Counted from the stretch's first letter, positions 45,776 through 55,705 are shown. The stretch is DNA of 64,000 bases from CAVTLG01 sp963735495 (GCA_963735495.1 CAVTLG010000014.1:310001-374000), one strand, 5' to 3'. Notes: generated by a model not told the origin, from the letters alone. Made by a program: numbers and translations.

Positions 45776-46417
45776 TTAGAGCCAACCCTGTTTGACGGCC
45801 ACCATGACCGCCTCAGTGCGATTCTTCACGCCGAGTTTATGCAGAATCTCCTGTACATAGCCCTTGACGGTATTCTCACTCAGATAGAGCTGTGTCGCGA
45901 TTTCCCGGCTGGATAAACCTTGCGCGATGAGTCGTAGCATCACGAGTTGCTGGGCGCTCAGCGGATCGAGGGGTAATGTCGCCGTACTCGGGGATGGAGT
46001 ATGGCGGATCTGTGCCAGCACAGCGGCGGCCACTTTGGTATCGATAGCCGCCTCGCCACGTGCGACAGCGCGAATCGAGCGTTTCAGGTCGAAGCGCTCA
46101 ATATCTTTTACAATGAAGCCGCGCGCGCCCGCCTGGATACATTGACTGACCAGATTTTCGTCGGTAAAGGTCGTGAGGATAATGACGGCTGTGCCTGGAT
46201 AGCGTTCGGTAATCATGCGGCAGAGATCGATGCCATTGATGCCGGGCAGGCGTATATCCAGTAACGCAATGGCGGGTTGCAGGCGTTCGATGAGGTCAAG
46301 AGCCTGTTCTGCGTTGGCGGCCTCGCCTACGATACGGAAATCCGGCTCTGCCGCCAGCATAGCTTTCAGCCCTTCGCGCACCATTTCGTGATCGTCGATG
46401 ATCAATACACTAATCAA
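45776..46417 (-). CDS. NarL/LuxR-type response regulator
   Basis: A 213-residue regulator. The receiver domain has Asp8, Asp9 and phosphoacceptor Asp54 (ALLDIRLPGI), then ILTTFTDE and a Lys in GFIVKDIERF. The C-terminal LuxR HTH is LSAQQLVMLRLIAQGLSSRE, IATQLYLSENTVKGYVQEIL. Its ATG overlaps the stop of the kinase gene by four bases. It lies 171 bp upstream of coxM on the same strand, so control of CO oxidation is plausible. Confidence 0.93.
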   Translation of the reverse strand: MISVLIIDDHEMVREGLKAMLAAEPDFRIVGEAANAEQALDLIERLQPAIALLDIRLPGINGIDLCRMITERYPGTAVIILTTFTDENLVSQCIQAGARGFIVKDIERFDLKRSIRAVARGEAAIDTKVAAAVLAQIRHTPSPSTATLPLDPLSAQQLVMLRLIAQGLSSREIATQLYLSENTVKGYVQEILHKLGVKNRTEAVMVAVKQGWL

Positions 46418-47766
46418 AGGGGTATCACCACCTTTACAATTAATCCGCCTTCCTCGCCATTGACCAGCGTAAACTGGCCGCCAGACTCTTCGATGCGGTG
46501 TCGCATCCCTTTGAGACCGAGATGCACGCTATTGTGGCTATAGTTTTGCCGGGTCTGGGTTGGCAGGCCGCGTCCGTTATCCTGCACCACGAGCATCGCC
46601 TGTTCGTGCGTCACACGCACGGTGACAATAACGGTGGTGGCCTGCGCGTGACGACGCACATTTGAGAGGGCCTCTTGCGCGACGGTGAGCAGTGTTTGCT
46701 CCACGGGAACGGGAGGGGCTATCGCCCATTCGGCAATCACGAGATCAGCCTCGATAGCCGCAGTCTCGCGCAGATCGCGAATAAACGATTGCAGCGTCTT
46801 CACCAGACCACCTTCAGCGAGTTCGGCGGACGAAAGCGCAAAAATGGCATCGCGTACCTGTGCGGCTCCCAGCGAGGCCAGTTGCTGAATTGTATGTAAT
46901 GCTGGCTGTAGCGGGGAATCATGTGTGACCTGATCTTTGATCCAATCCGCCTTCAGGCCAATCGTAAAGAGCGTTTGCTGTACCCGGTCGTGGAGTTCCT
47001 GAGCGATGCGGCTGCGTTCCTCAATCAGCATCTGCCGTTTCTGCGTCTCGGTGAGTTCATAGTGCAATTGCTTCAGGTCGGTCGCGAATTGACTCAACTC
47101 ACGATTGCGGCGTTCCAATTCAGCCGTTCGTTCGCGTACCTGGCTCTCCAACTGGGCCGCGTGTTCCTCCATCGCATGCCGTTCGCGTTCGACTAATTGT
47201 GCATTATGAATAGCCACGGCAGCCTGTGCACCCAGGGCCTCAACCAGCTCAAAGTGCCGCATCGTAAATCTACCCGCTTTTGTATCGCCGATCAAAAAGG
47301 CACCCAGTGGTGTGCCCTCGCGTGTGCGCAGGCGTACGCCCAGGAAGCTGCGTACAGGAATATGTCCTTTGGGGATACCCACGTAACGCGCATCGCTTAG
47401 CACGTCATCCACCAGAATAGAGGAGCCGCCCCAGAAGACCGGATGCAGCAAGCCCATACCTTCGACGGGTCCCAGGTGGCGAAAGTGTGCGGCGATATTT
47501 TCGGTGGCACCAGAGATAGCGGCTAGCGTAAAAACGACCTTATTAGCGGGCGTATTTGCGCCAGTAATCTCTGGGATGAGAAAGAAGGTCGCATATTCAG
47601 CCGAGGTCAACTTGCGAGCGGCATCGGTCATCATCTGTAGCAGGCGCTGCAAATCGAACTCAGAGGTCAGAGCGATAGCGATCTTATTCAGTTGGGCCAG
47701 CTCTTCGGCCTGTTGTTGCAGACTCGCGATGAGTTGTGCGCGACTCTCGTCGATAGTTTGGGTCAT
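46414..47766 (-). CDS. GAF-domain NarX/DesK-type histidine kinase
   Basis: A 450-residue cytoplasmic kinase. GAF domain at about 30-195 (LLQMMTDAARKLTSAEYATF ... GVRLRTREGTPLGAFLIGDT), coiled coil 200-245, HisKA_3 with His259 in RIAQELHDRVQQTLFTIGL, and HATPase (ALSNVRRHAQATTVIVTV, VVQDNGRGLPTQ, GLKGMRHRIEESGG). Partner of the following regulator. The GAF domain might sense a gas or redox state through a cofactor, but no specific ligand residues can be assigned. Confidence 0.92.
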   Translation of the reverse strand: MTQTIDESRAQLIASLQQQAEELAQLNKIAIALTSEFDLQRLLQMMTDAARKLTSAEYATFFLIPEITGANTPANKVVFTLAAISGATENIAAHFRHLGPVEGMGLLHPVFWGGSSILVDDVLSDARYVGIPKGHIPVRSFLGVRLRTREGTPLGAFLIGDTKAGRFTMRHFELVEALGAQAAVAIHNAQLVERERHAMEEHAAQLESQVRERTAELERRNRELSQFATDLKQLHYELTETQKRQMLIEERSRIAQELHDRVQQTLFTIGLKADWIKDQVTHDSPLQPALHTIQQLASLGAAQVRDAIFALSSAELAEGGLVKTLQSFIRDLRETAAIEADLVIAEWAIAPPVPVEQTLLTVAQEALSNVRRHAQATTVIVTVRVTHEQAMLVVQDNGRGLPTQTRQNYSHNSVHLGLKGMRHRIEESGGQFTLVNGEEGGLIVKVVIPL

Positions 47767-48047
47767 ATGCCTGATGTTTCACTGATGAACTGCGGCGTAG
47801 CAATCCTGCCGAACAACTTTCAATATGCTCTGCTTTGAACAGCAAACAATCGAGCCTCTGCGAGCAATAGTGTATGCTATCATTGTATGATCAAAGAGGT
47901 TCTATGATCAAATTACGCTGACCTGCGTCAAGATTTAAAGTTGGGCCGCTTGTATCCCGTCTCGCGCCTTCCAGTTGGGGTTATGTTAGGTCAGAAGTGA
48001 ATACTCTATTTTAACTATCCAGTCAATCCTTCAGGAGGAAATTCGCC
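47767..48047. promoter_or_regulatory. Divergent promoter region with a direct repeat
   Basis: TATGATCAAA occurs twice (about 47886 and 47912) with 16-17 bases between, between the kinase gene and the RpiB-like gene. A spacing of about two and a half helical turns fits a regulator site, but none is identified. Confidence 0.35.
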
Positions 48048-48494
48048 ATGAAAATTGCGCTTGGCAGCGACGAACGTACGCATTTCACCGATACATTGAT
48101 CGACGAACTCAAGAAGCGCGGACACGAACTCCAGCTTTTTGGACCCCTTGCCGCCGACGACCCGGAGATAGACTGGCCGCTGACCAGTAGCCATGTCGCC
48201 GCAGCCGTAGCCAGTGGTGCAGCCGAGCAGGGCATTGTCTGTTGCTGGACTGGTACGGGAGCCTCTATTGCCGCCAACAAGGTTCCAGGCATTCGGGCGG
48301 CTCTATGTCACGACGCGGAAACAGCGAAGGGCGCGCGTATCTGGAATCACGCCAACGTCCTCGCGCTCAGCCTGCGCGCCACCTCAGAACCTATCGCCAA
48401 AGAAATCCTGGACGCCTGGTTCTCCACGCCCTATTCCGACGACGCCTGGAACTGCCAGCAGATCGAGCGCATCACCCAACTTGAGCAACGCTAA
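48048..48494 (+). CDS. RpiB/LacAB-family sugar-phosphate isomerase
   Basis: A 148-residue protein of the ribose-5-phosphate isomerase B family: MKIALGSDERTHF, IVCCWTGTGASIAANKVPGI, RAALCHDAETAKGARIWNHA, NVLALSLR. The catalytic Cys equivalent is in VCCWTGTG. The usual GSDHAGY is replaced by GSDERTH and the usual HND by WNHA, so substrate preference may differ from ribose 5-phosphate. AGGAGG precedes the ATG. Confidence 0.85.
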   Translation: MKIALGSDERTHFTDTLIDELKKRGHELQLFGPLAADDPEIDWPLTSSHVAAAVASGAAEQGIVCCWTGTGASIAANKVPGIRAALCHDAETAKGARIWNHANVLALSLRATSEPIAKEILDAWFSTPYSDDAWNCQQIERITQLEQR

Positions 48495-48599
48495 GCGGCG
48501 ATGCGGTTCCTACTACTGTTGCGAATGCGGCCTTTGCATGTTATAGTACAAAGCCGTGGTACACAAAAATAGCAGCATCAGCAGAAAGAAAGCTTGTAG

Positions 48600-50888
48600 A
48601 TGACGTCTCAGGGAACACGACACAAGGCCAAATCACCGATCGTAGCAGGCACGCAGCCACAGTTTCAAGCCAATCCACAGCAAGCCGCAGCCATCGCGCA
48701 CACCAATGGTCCCGCCGCCTTTATCGCCGCCGCCGGAACAGGCAAAACCTCTATTCTCGTCCAGCGCCTGGTGCGGCTGGTTGCAGATGAAGGCATTGCG
48801 CCAGAGTCTATTCTGTGCGTCACCTTCACACGTGCAGCCGCCGACGAGATGGAGAAGCGCGCGTTGAAGGCCCTCAAAGCTCGTGGCATGGCCGCCAAAG
48901 ATACCAAAGCGTTGCGCGTGGTGACGTTTCACGGTCTTGGTCATCAGATGTTGCGCGAGAAACTGGCCTGGAAGCCGCAGGAACTCAATCAGCGCCTGAT
49001 CAGTGGTGAGCCGCGCCAGTGGCTGGCCGAGGATATCATTCGCCCCTGGCGCAGTAACCGTACACGCGGCATGAACTGGGACGTTGAGATCGCTGATGTG
49101 CTACGTGGTGTTGATCGCGCCAAAGAAGACCTGGTCAAAGCCGAGCAGTCCCTTGACTTTTTTCGCACCGAACTTAGCATCGAAGCCGAACTGGCGGAAC
49201 GCTACCAGGAATTTTTTGTGCTCTACGAAAAGACCAAGCACAAAGAAAAACTCTATGATCTCTCTGACCTGATCTACGTGCCACTCTCGTTGCTGGAAAG
49301 CAGTCCCACGTTTCGCAAGGGCTGGCAATCTCGTTATCAGTATCTGCAAGTGGACGAGACACAGGATACCAGCCCTTCACAGTACAAACTTATTCAGCAC
49401 CTGGCCGCGCCGAAGCAGAACGTCGTCGTTGTTGGCGATCCAGACCAGGCCATCTACCAGTTTCGTGGTGCCAGTCCCGAGGCATCCATCCTCTCATTTC
49501 AGACCATGTATCCCAAGGGAAAGATCTATCATATTGAACATAACTATCGTTCAACTCCGCAGATCATTGAGGCCGCCAACAAACTGATCGGCCACAACGA
49601 GGTGACGCCGGGCTTTGAAAAGATGTTGCGCGCTACGCAAGCCGATGGAGCGCCAGTCTGCGTGACAGCCTATGAGGATCAAGAGAGTGAAGCCGAGGGC
49701 ATTGCCAATCGCATCGACCAGCTTGTACGTGATTGGCGCGCACATCTGAGCGATCTCTCCTACCGTGATATTTTTGTGCTCTCGCGGACCAATCATCACC
49801 TGGCCTCATTAGAAATAGCGTTGGCGCGCAATCGTATTCCCTATCGCAGTCTGGGAGGCTCATCCTTCTTCAAGCGCAAAACGACGCGCGACATGCTGGC
49901 CTACCTGGCTCTGATCGATGGCGTACGTGTGCACCAGGAATATCTGGCTGCGCGCAACACAGAGCAGCCGCGTAAATGGGATGACGTCTTTACGCCGGTC
50001 CACTGTGGCGAACAGAACAGCGCATTTCGGGCTATCGCCAACATCCCTTCAAAAGAGTACTTTGTCAATACGGGCAAGACCTCGCACCGTTTTACGCCTA
50101 CATTTTACGGGTCGTTATCGGGCTTTGCCGGTGGACGCCCCTTGCTGCAATTCTGCGAGGAGCAGGCTTATACGATAGCCAAAGAATATCAGTTCGCCGT
50201 CAAAGATCTTGTCTCACTGATCAAGCGTGTATGGGCAAAGTGCGGCAACAATCCCGCCGAAGCCATTGCCTTGCTACGTCAGTTTGCCTACGATGTCCAC
50301 CTGCGTCACTATGATAGCAAGCACCAGGAGGAGAACCAGGACGAAGAAGCCGAGTCGCCTGCGCCACGCGAGGATGTCAAGCTGGAGTCGCGCTATGACG
50401 AGCTGGAGGAGCTGACACGCATCGCGCAGAAGCATCATACCATTCGTCACTTTTTGCAAGCGATGGCCATGTTAAAAGAGCAGGCCGAGGACACCAGCAA
50501 GAATAAACGCGATTGTGTCGCGTTGTTGACTGTCCACAAGAGCAAAGGTTTGGAGAGTGCGGTCGTCTTTGTGATGGGCATGACCGAAGGCATTTTCCCG
50601 CATAAACGCGCGTATACGCTGGCGACTGAGGATGGCCCGATTATCCTATCTGGACTGGCGGAAGAGCGTCGCCTGGCCTATGTGGCCTTTACGCGTGCGC
50701 AGAAGCTTCTTTTCATCTCGACTATTTTGCGCTATCGGGGCACTGACGCCCTCCCTTCGCGTTTCATTCAGGAGGCAGGTCTTGCACCCACCGACGAGGA
50801 TGGCGTACTCAATCCGTATCTCTTTCAGCGCGATGGCACCCCGCGCGAACTCAGTCCTCTGGTGACTACACCTCCATTGTCTGAATAG
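48600..50888 (+). CDS. UvrD/PcrA-type superfamily 1 helicase
   Basis: A 762-residue 3'-5' DNA helicase. Motifs in order: AAAGTGKTSILVQRL (Walker A), LCVTFTRAAADEMEKRA (Ia), LQVDETQDTSPSQYKLI (II), VVGDPDQAIYQFRGASPE (III), EHNYRSTPQIIEAANKLI (IV), LTVHKSKGLESAVVFVMGMT (V), EERRLAYVAFTRAQKLLFIS (VI). The 2B region is shortened and unusual. No C-terminal nuclease motif is seen. Repair or replication role likely. Confidence 0.9.
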   Translation: MTSQGTRHKAKSPIVAGTQPQFQANPQQAAAIAHTNGPAAFIAAAGTGKTSILVQRLVRLVADEGIAPESILCVTFTRAAADEMEKRALKALKARGMAAKDTKALRVVTFHGLGHQMLREKLAWKPQELNQRLISGEPRQWLAEDIIRPWRSNRTRGMNWDVEIADVLRGVDRAKEDLVKAEQSLDFFRTELSIEAELAERYQEFFVLYEKTKHKEKLYDLSDLIYVPLSLLESSPTFRKGWQSRYQYLQVDETQDTSPSQYKLIQHLAAPKQNVVVVGDPDQAIYQFRGASPEASILSFQTMYPKGKIYHIEHNYRSTPQIIEAANKLIGHNEVTPGFEKMLRATQADGAPVCVTAYEDQESEAEGIANRIDQLVRDWRAHLSDLSYRDIFVLSRTNHHLASLEIALARNRIPYRSLGGSSFFKRKTTRDMLAYLALIDGVRVHQEYLAARNTEQPRKWDDVFTPVHCGEQNSAFRAIANIPSKEYFVNTGKTSHRFTPTFYGSLSGFAGGRPLLQFCEEQAYTIAKEYQFAVKDLVSLIKRVWAKCGNNPAEAIALLRQFAYDVHLRHYDSKHQEENQDEEAESPAPREDVKLESRYDELEELTRIAQKHHTIRHFLQAMAMLKEQAEDTSKNKRDCVALLTVHKSKGLESAVVFVMGMTEGIFPHKRAYTLATEDGPIILSGLAEERRLAYVAFTRAQKLLFISTILRYRGTDALPSRFIQEAGLAPTDEDGVLNPYLFQRDGTPRELSPLVTTPPLSE

Positions 50889-51111
50889 ATAGAACTCTTC
50901 GTAGTTGTAATCATTCTCGCTATATTTCCTATTTGGATGGGTGAGACGTGACAAATCTCAACGGTAAACGTATAGTATAGGCATATTGATAAACATAGTT
51001 ACAGTGTGAGTATCAGACGACAACGAGAAGATTATCCTCTGAAAGAAGATGGGGGAGATTGTCGTACTTTGCTCGGCGATTTTTTCTACGGGACTCCGCT
51101 GTATTGGCGCT

Positions 51112-52716
51112 ATGAAAGGTAAATTTTTCATGGGCTTGTGGAAAAAATCTCTTTTTACTCTCTTTATACCAATACTTCTGCTCTTTCCTTTACTCTCCTC
51201 TTGTTATCGTTCTACGCAAGGCGCTACTATGCATAGCACTCCTGTCCCTACAAAAGGCACCGCAAAAGTAACGGCAACACCTGATCCTTGCGCACAATAT
51301 GCGACAACAGCAGCTTCTACACAAAATAGCGGTCCAATCACTGTGAAGATCGATCCTTCCTGTGCGCTGACCAGTCAATTTGCCACCGGTATGACCCAAT
51401 CCGATACGTCATTGGGTGATCCCTCATCTGCTGACAGCCTTGCGGCAGTAAACAATATAAATGCATTGATCAAAAATACCATTACCTATCAGGATACCCC
51501 TATTATGGGCTGGGGCTTACCTGATCCCTGGCCTGATCCCTCTTCATCGGGACCCACCGATTGGAGCGGGCTGGACAAGAATTTGCAGGAGACGCTCAGT
51601 ACGGGTGCTATTCCTGTTATCACGTTAAGTGAGGCGCCGTGGTGGATGAAGGGTGTATTAGAGGGCAAGAACAAGACGCAGGTATTGACGGCTGCCGATG
51701 AGTGGACCACGCAAGCCTATGAAGCGCGGATTTTGGATAATAAGATGCCTGAGTGGTTGCAACTGGTGCGCAGTATAGCTGAGCGCTATATGGTTGCACC
51801 GTACAATGTGCGCTATTTTCAGGTCTGGAATGAACTCAAGGGCTATTACGATCCGACGATCAACAATTATGATTTCACGACCAGTGCGGGTAATCCCAGT
51901 GGCCCCAATGCAGAGCATGGCTATACATACATGTACAATCAAGTCTACGCGACGTTGATGCAGGTAGCCACCTCGCTGCACATCCCGACGCAGGCTATCA
52001 AAGTTGGCGGTCCCTATGTCTTTATGGATACCTGGTCATCGATCCAGCAGAGCGATCCTTCGGATGTTGTCAAGGCGTACGGCGTGTTTGATCAGCGCCC
52101 GCTGGACGTGCTGCAATACTGGTTGCAGCACAAAGTAGGTGCGGGCTTTATTACCATTGATGGCTCCGTTGAGAACAGAGATACCAACAAAGTCAAGCCT
52201 GATCCCTTTACCGCAGCACAAATCTACGGGGACATCGTGAAATGGATCAGATCGCTCAACAACACGCAGTATCCAGGGGCCACCACGTTGCCTATCTGGC
52301 TAGCCGAGTGGTTTGCCTCGCCGCGTGTCGGCACCCCTAACGCGGACTATGACAACGCAGTCAAGGCGTATGCCATGATCAATTTTATTCAGGCCGGTGG
52401 GGCATCCGCGCTGTCCTGGAACAATTACGGGGATGGTTGGACTGATGAAGGGCTGTGGGTCAATCCTTCCTATGCCAATGGTGGCGAGCCACTACCCTGG
52501 TACTCCACCTTTAAAGCATTTCACGACGATTTTGCGGCTGGCACAAAAATTTATACCACGACCGTTTCTAACTCCGCAGAGGTGGCTGCTCTGGCCTCGC
52601 CCCGCAAAATCATGCTGGTCAATAAAACAGCTACCACTTTGTCTGTGACAGTCAATGCTGTTGCTGTGCCGCTCAGTCCCTACCAGGTAAGTATCATCAA
52701 CAATACTGGTAAATGA
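51112..52716 (+). CDS. Glycoside hydrolase-like lipoprotein (clan A, GH39-like)
   Basis: About 534 residues; ATGs at 51049, 51112 and 51130 are possible. A lipoprotein signal (LFTLFIPILLLFPLLSSC) is followed by a Ser/Thr/Pro linker and a TIM-barrel-like domain. YFQVWNELKGYYDP supplies the acid/base Glu of an NE motif, and LPIWLAEWFASPRVGTP a candidate nucleophile. A small beta domain closes the protein (KTATTLSVTVNAVAVPLSPY). The substrate is probably a plant or microbial polysaccharide, but cannot be named. Confidence 0.72.
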   Translation: MKGKFFMGLWKKSLFTLFIPILLLFPLLSSCYRSTQGATMHSTPVPTKGTAKVTATPDPCAQYATTAASTQNSGPITVKIDPSCALTSQFATGMTQSDTSLGDPSSADSLAAVNNINALIKNTITYQDTPIMGWGLPDPWPDPSSSGPTDWSGLDKNLQETLSTGAIPVITLSEAPWWMKGVLEGKNKTQVLTAADEWTTQAYEARILDNKMPEWLQLVRSIAERYMVAPYNVRYFQVWNELKGYYDPTINNYDFTTSAGNPSGPNAEHGYTYMYNQVYATLMQVATSLHIPTQAIKVGGPYVFMDTWSSIQQSDPSDVVKAYGVFDQRPLDVLQYWLQHKVGAGFITIDGSVENRDTNKVKPDPFTAAQIYGDIVKWIRSLNNTQYPGATTLPIWLAEWFASPRVGTPNADYDNAVKAYAMINFIQAGGASALSWNNYGDGWTDEGLWVNPSYANGGEPLPWYSTFKAFHDDFAAGTKIYTTTVSNSAEVAALASPRKIMLVNKTATTLSVTVNAVAVPLSPYQVSIINNTGK

Positions 52717-52877
52717 ATCATTGGTGCATCCACCAGATTTGGAGGTCACGTGCCTTCTTCTCAGCGCGCTCTTGTAAAATGGCAGAATATTAGGAGGGGA
52801 GCAACTCGCTGCAATCAGCGGATATTGCCAGAGCATAGTACAATGGCAGTGGCTACTTATTATCAAGGGGTAAATGC

Positions 52878-53630
52878 ATGTTGCGAAACCTGGAGGCGAT
52901 AGAGATAGCAGAGGGTGCGTTGCTGGCGGATGTAGCTGTAATTTTTCAAGTCATAGCGGCGTTTCTTCCCATTGGCTCATCACTTTTTAACTTGCTGATT
53001 TTTATCGTTTTTGCTGTACTTGTATTGCGACGCGGCATGTATGTTGGGATTATGGGCATGCTGGTGGCGCTTTTCATCATGAGTATTGTGATTGGGCCAC
53101 AGCATGTTGCCTTGATGTTCATCGAATGCGTCGGGGGAATTTTCCTTGGAGTCACGATGAAGCGTCGTTGGCATTATCTCCCCGTGCTGCTACTGGGCAT
53201 TGTCGCAGGAGCCTTTGTGCTGTATTGTCTGCTCTGGCTGTTTGTTGTACTGATAGGCTATTCAATGCAAGACACGGTGCAATCGTTGCACCATATCTAC
53301 GCCACAACGATGCCTGTGCTGGCCCAGATTGCCACAAAGCTCGGAATTGGCACCTGGTGGAGGCAGTATCTCTCTCCACGCATTGCGGCGCTCATGCAGT
53401 TCCTGTTTATCTACTGGTGGGTGACATTGTATCTTGCACTGTGTGCGATACTGACGCCCTTTGTCTTCGGCGTCTATATGGTGACCAATGCCTGCGTACG
53501 CTTGCTGGGCTACGATGTGCGTCCATTTCCTGATGCTCAACTGAGCAAATCTCGGTATCGTAGCATGCGCCGTCTATTCAGGCAGGGGATCAGAATGGAT
53601 GTCATCAGGAAGTTATGGAGCAAGGCATGA
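52878..53630 (+). CDS. Multi-spanning membrane protein, candidate ECF S component (DUF2232-like)
   Basis: A 250-residue protein with about six to eight membrane helices (IFIVFAVLVLRRGMYVGIMG, VLLLGIVAGAFVLYCLLWLF). Its stop overlaps the start of an EcfA-type ATPase by 16 bases, so it is translated with the transporter. The pattern resembles DUF2232/YybS membrane proteins, which are related to substrate-capture subunits of energy-coupling-factor transporters. The vitamin or metal carried is unknown, and no EcfT gene follows. Confidence 0.65.
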   Translation: MLRNLEAIEIAEGALLADVAVIFQVIAAFLPIGSSLFNLLIFIVFAVLVLRRGMYVGIMGMLVALFIMSIVIGPQHVALMFIECVGGIFLGVTMKRRWHYLPVLLLGIVAGAFVLYCLLWLFVVLIGYSMQDTVQSLHHIYATTMPVLAQIATKLGIGTWWRQYLSPRIAALMQFLFIYWWVTLYLALCAILTPFVFGVYMVTNACVRLLGYDVRPFPDAQLSKSRYRSMRRLFRQGIRMDVIRKLWSKA

Positions 53631-54481
53631 GTGCAGCGCCCTTGATCGATATACAACAGGTAACATATTGCTACCCTGCTCAGGCGAAGCAGCGGGCGAA
53701 TGCACAACCTCTACCTGCGTTGCGCGCTATCAGTCTTCAGGTACAGCAGGGTGAATATGTTGCTGTCCTGGGTCATAATGGTAGTGGCAAATCGACACTG
53801 GCGCGCCACTGTAACGCCTTGTTGCTACCGCAGAGCGGACGTGTTCTGGTCGCGGGACTTGATACCGCTGATAGGCAGCATTGGCGCACGATCCGCGACA
53901 CGGTCGGCATCATTTTTCAGGACCCGGATAACCAGATTATTGCCACAGTAGTTGAAGATGATGTCGCGTGGGGACTCTGTGTGCGAGGCTTGCCGGTCGC
54001 GCTTATTCGTGAGCGTGTCGCCAACGCACTTGCCGCTGTGGGCATGGAGCACTTGCGCCAGCTACCTCCGCAGAAGCTCTCGGGAGGACAGCGACAGCGC
54101 CTGGCGATAGCTGGTGTGCTGGCATTGCGTCCACGCTGCATTATTGCTGATGAAGCGACAGCCGCGCTCGATCCGCTGGCCCGTCAGGAAATTATCGACT
54201 TGCTGCACCAACTCAACCAGCACTATGGCATCACCATTCTACATGTCACCCATCTGCTGGAAGAGGTCGTGCAGGCGCAACGTGTTATCGTACTGCAACA
54301 GGGGCAGATCATCATGGAAGGTCCACCGGCCACTATTTTTGCTGACATTGAGCGGTTGCGCGCGCTCAAATTAGCTATTCCAGAGCCTCTCGCCCTGGTC
54401 GCCCGTTTACGCGACGCTGGTATTCCGCTAGCGCGCGAGGCGCTCTCACTTGAAGCTATTGCCAGGGAGTTGTTGCATTGA
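53615..54481 (+). CDS. Energy-coupling factor transporter ATPase, EcfA1-like
   Basis: A 288-residue ABC ATPase of the CbiO type: VLGHNGSGKSTLARHCN (Walker A), FQDPDNQIIATVVEDDVAWG (Q loop with the ECF-specific PDNQ), LSGGQRQRLAIAGVLAL (signature), IIADEATAALDP (Walker B), LHVTHLLEEV (switch His). In place of DEPT it has DEATAALD, normal in this group. First of two tandem ATPases. Confidence 0.9.
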   Translation: MEQGMSAAPLIDIQQVTYCYPAQAKQRANAQPLPALRAISLQVQQGEYVAVLGHNGSGKSTLARHCNALLLPQSGRVLVAGLDTADRQHWRTIRDTVGIIFQDPDNQIIATVVEDDVAWGLCVRGLPVALIRERVANALAAVGMEHLRQLPPQKLSGGQRQRLAIAGVLALRPRCIIADEATAALDPLARQEIIDLLHQLNQHYGITILHVTHLLEEVVQAQRVIVLQQGQIIMEGPPATIFADIERLRALKLAIPEPLALVARLRDAGIPLAREALSLEAIARELLH

Positions 54482-55380
54482 CTGAGCCGATAATCCTTAC
54501 CCACCATCTTTCGCATACCTATCTTGCGGACTCGATCCGTAAGCAGGCGCTTATGGATATCAACCTGGAGATTGCACCGGGTAGCTGTGTTGCCATTATC
54601 GGCAGCAATGGCTCTGGCAAGACGACGCTGGTGCAACATTTTAACGGCCTGTTGCGTCCTACCTCGGGCACGATCCGCGTAGATGGCGTGGATGTGGGAG
54701 CAGCGAAGGTGGATCTACGCGCGTTGCGGCAGCGTGTGGGTATGCTCTTCCAGTTTCCCGAGACACAGTTGTTTGAGCGCACAATTTTTGCCGATGTCGC
54801 CTTTGGTCCGCGTCGCATGCAATTAGACCGACGCGAGGTGCGTTCCCGCGTGCTTGCCGCTCTGGAGGCTGTTGGACTGCCGCATCGCGAGTATGCGCGG
54901 CGTTCACCCTTCGATCTGAGCGGGGGACAGCGCAGACGCGTTGCTCTGGCGGGTGTGTTAGCCATGTCGCCAACGGTGCTTGTGCTTGACGAACCTTCGG
55001 TGGGACTCGATGCCGAGGGACGTGCGGAATTTTATCAAGCCCTCAAGCGTGTTCAACAGGAGCGCAATGAGACCATTGTACTGGTCTCGCATGATATGGC
55101 TGAAGTGGCCAACATGGCCGACTGGATCTATGTGCTCCATCATGGTCGCCTGGTGATGCAGGGGACGCCGCGCCATATTTTTGCGCAAGGGGAGCAGTTG
55201 CGTACATTTGACCTGGCTGTGCCGCCTTTAAGTGCATTGCTCACGCTGTTACGTCAGCAGGGAGTGTCTGTTCCTGATGATATACTCACATTAGAAGAGG
55301 TGTTTGCATTTTTGTACCAGTGGCAGACAGAAACAGGGCATGCTCTGGAGGACGATGTCGTCAACATAAGAAGACCTTGA
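54478..55380 (+). CDS. Energy-coupling factor transporter ATPase, EcfA2-like
   Basis: A 300-residue ABC ATPase starting at a TTG that overlaps the preceding stop (TTGA). IIGSNGSGKTTLVQHFNGLL (Walker A), FQFPETQLFERTIFADVAFG (PETQ, typical of EcfA2), LSGGQRRRVALAGVLAMSPT, LVLDEPSVGLD, VLVSHDMAEVAN. With EcfA1 it forms the heterodimeric motor. A C-terminal extension of about 40 residues is of the usual ECF type. Confidence 0.92.
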   Translation: MTEPIILTHHLSHTYLADSIRKQALMDINLEIAPGSCVAIIGSNGSGKTTLVQHFNGLLRPTSGTIRVDGVDVGAAKVDLRALRQRVGMLFQFPETQLFERTIFADVAFGPRRMQLDRREVRSRVLAALEAVGLPHREYARRSPFDLSGGQRRRVALAGVLAMSPTVLVLDEPSVGLDAEGRAEFYQALKRVQQERNETIVLVSHDMAEVANMADWIYVLHHGRLVMQGTPRHIFAQGEQLRTFDLAVPPLSALLTLLRQQGVSVPDDILTLEEVFAFLYQWQTETGHALEDDVVNIRRP

Positions 55381-55459
55381 ACGCGCAAATGTAGAGCCGG
55401 ACATCAGCGGGGGCAAGCCCCATAGGCGCGAACGTAAGAACTGCTGGGTTTCGTCGGCA

Positions 55460-55542
55460 AGCGGGTAGGGGCGTGTCCTTGCGACCGCCCTGGAGGCTGC
55501 GAGCCACCGGGGCGCACGCAAGGTGACGCCCCTACCCGCTTG
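55460..55542. repeat. GC-rich palindromic intergenic repeat, copy F
   Basis: AAGCGGGTAGGGGCGTGTCC and GGTGACGCCCCTACCCGCTT are the outer arms; the centre is CGACCGCCCTGGAGGCTGCG. Here the palindrome ends in AAGCGGG rather than AAATGGGG. Confidence 0.78.
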
Positions 55543-55705
55543 TCCTCGTGGGTTCAGAGCCAGGAAAGGTGGCTCCCTTCCCTGTTTCTCCCTTTTTGCA
55601 TCTGATGCATCGCTCTCTAAACTCATCCATCCTTAAGTTCGCGCCAATGGGGGCAAGCCCCGCCGCTACGCGAAGGCGCGTGTGATCAGGGTTCGAGGCC
55701 GAGTG

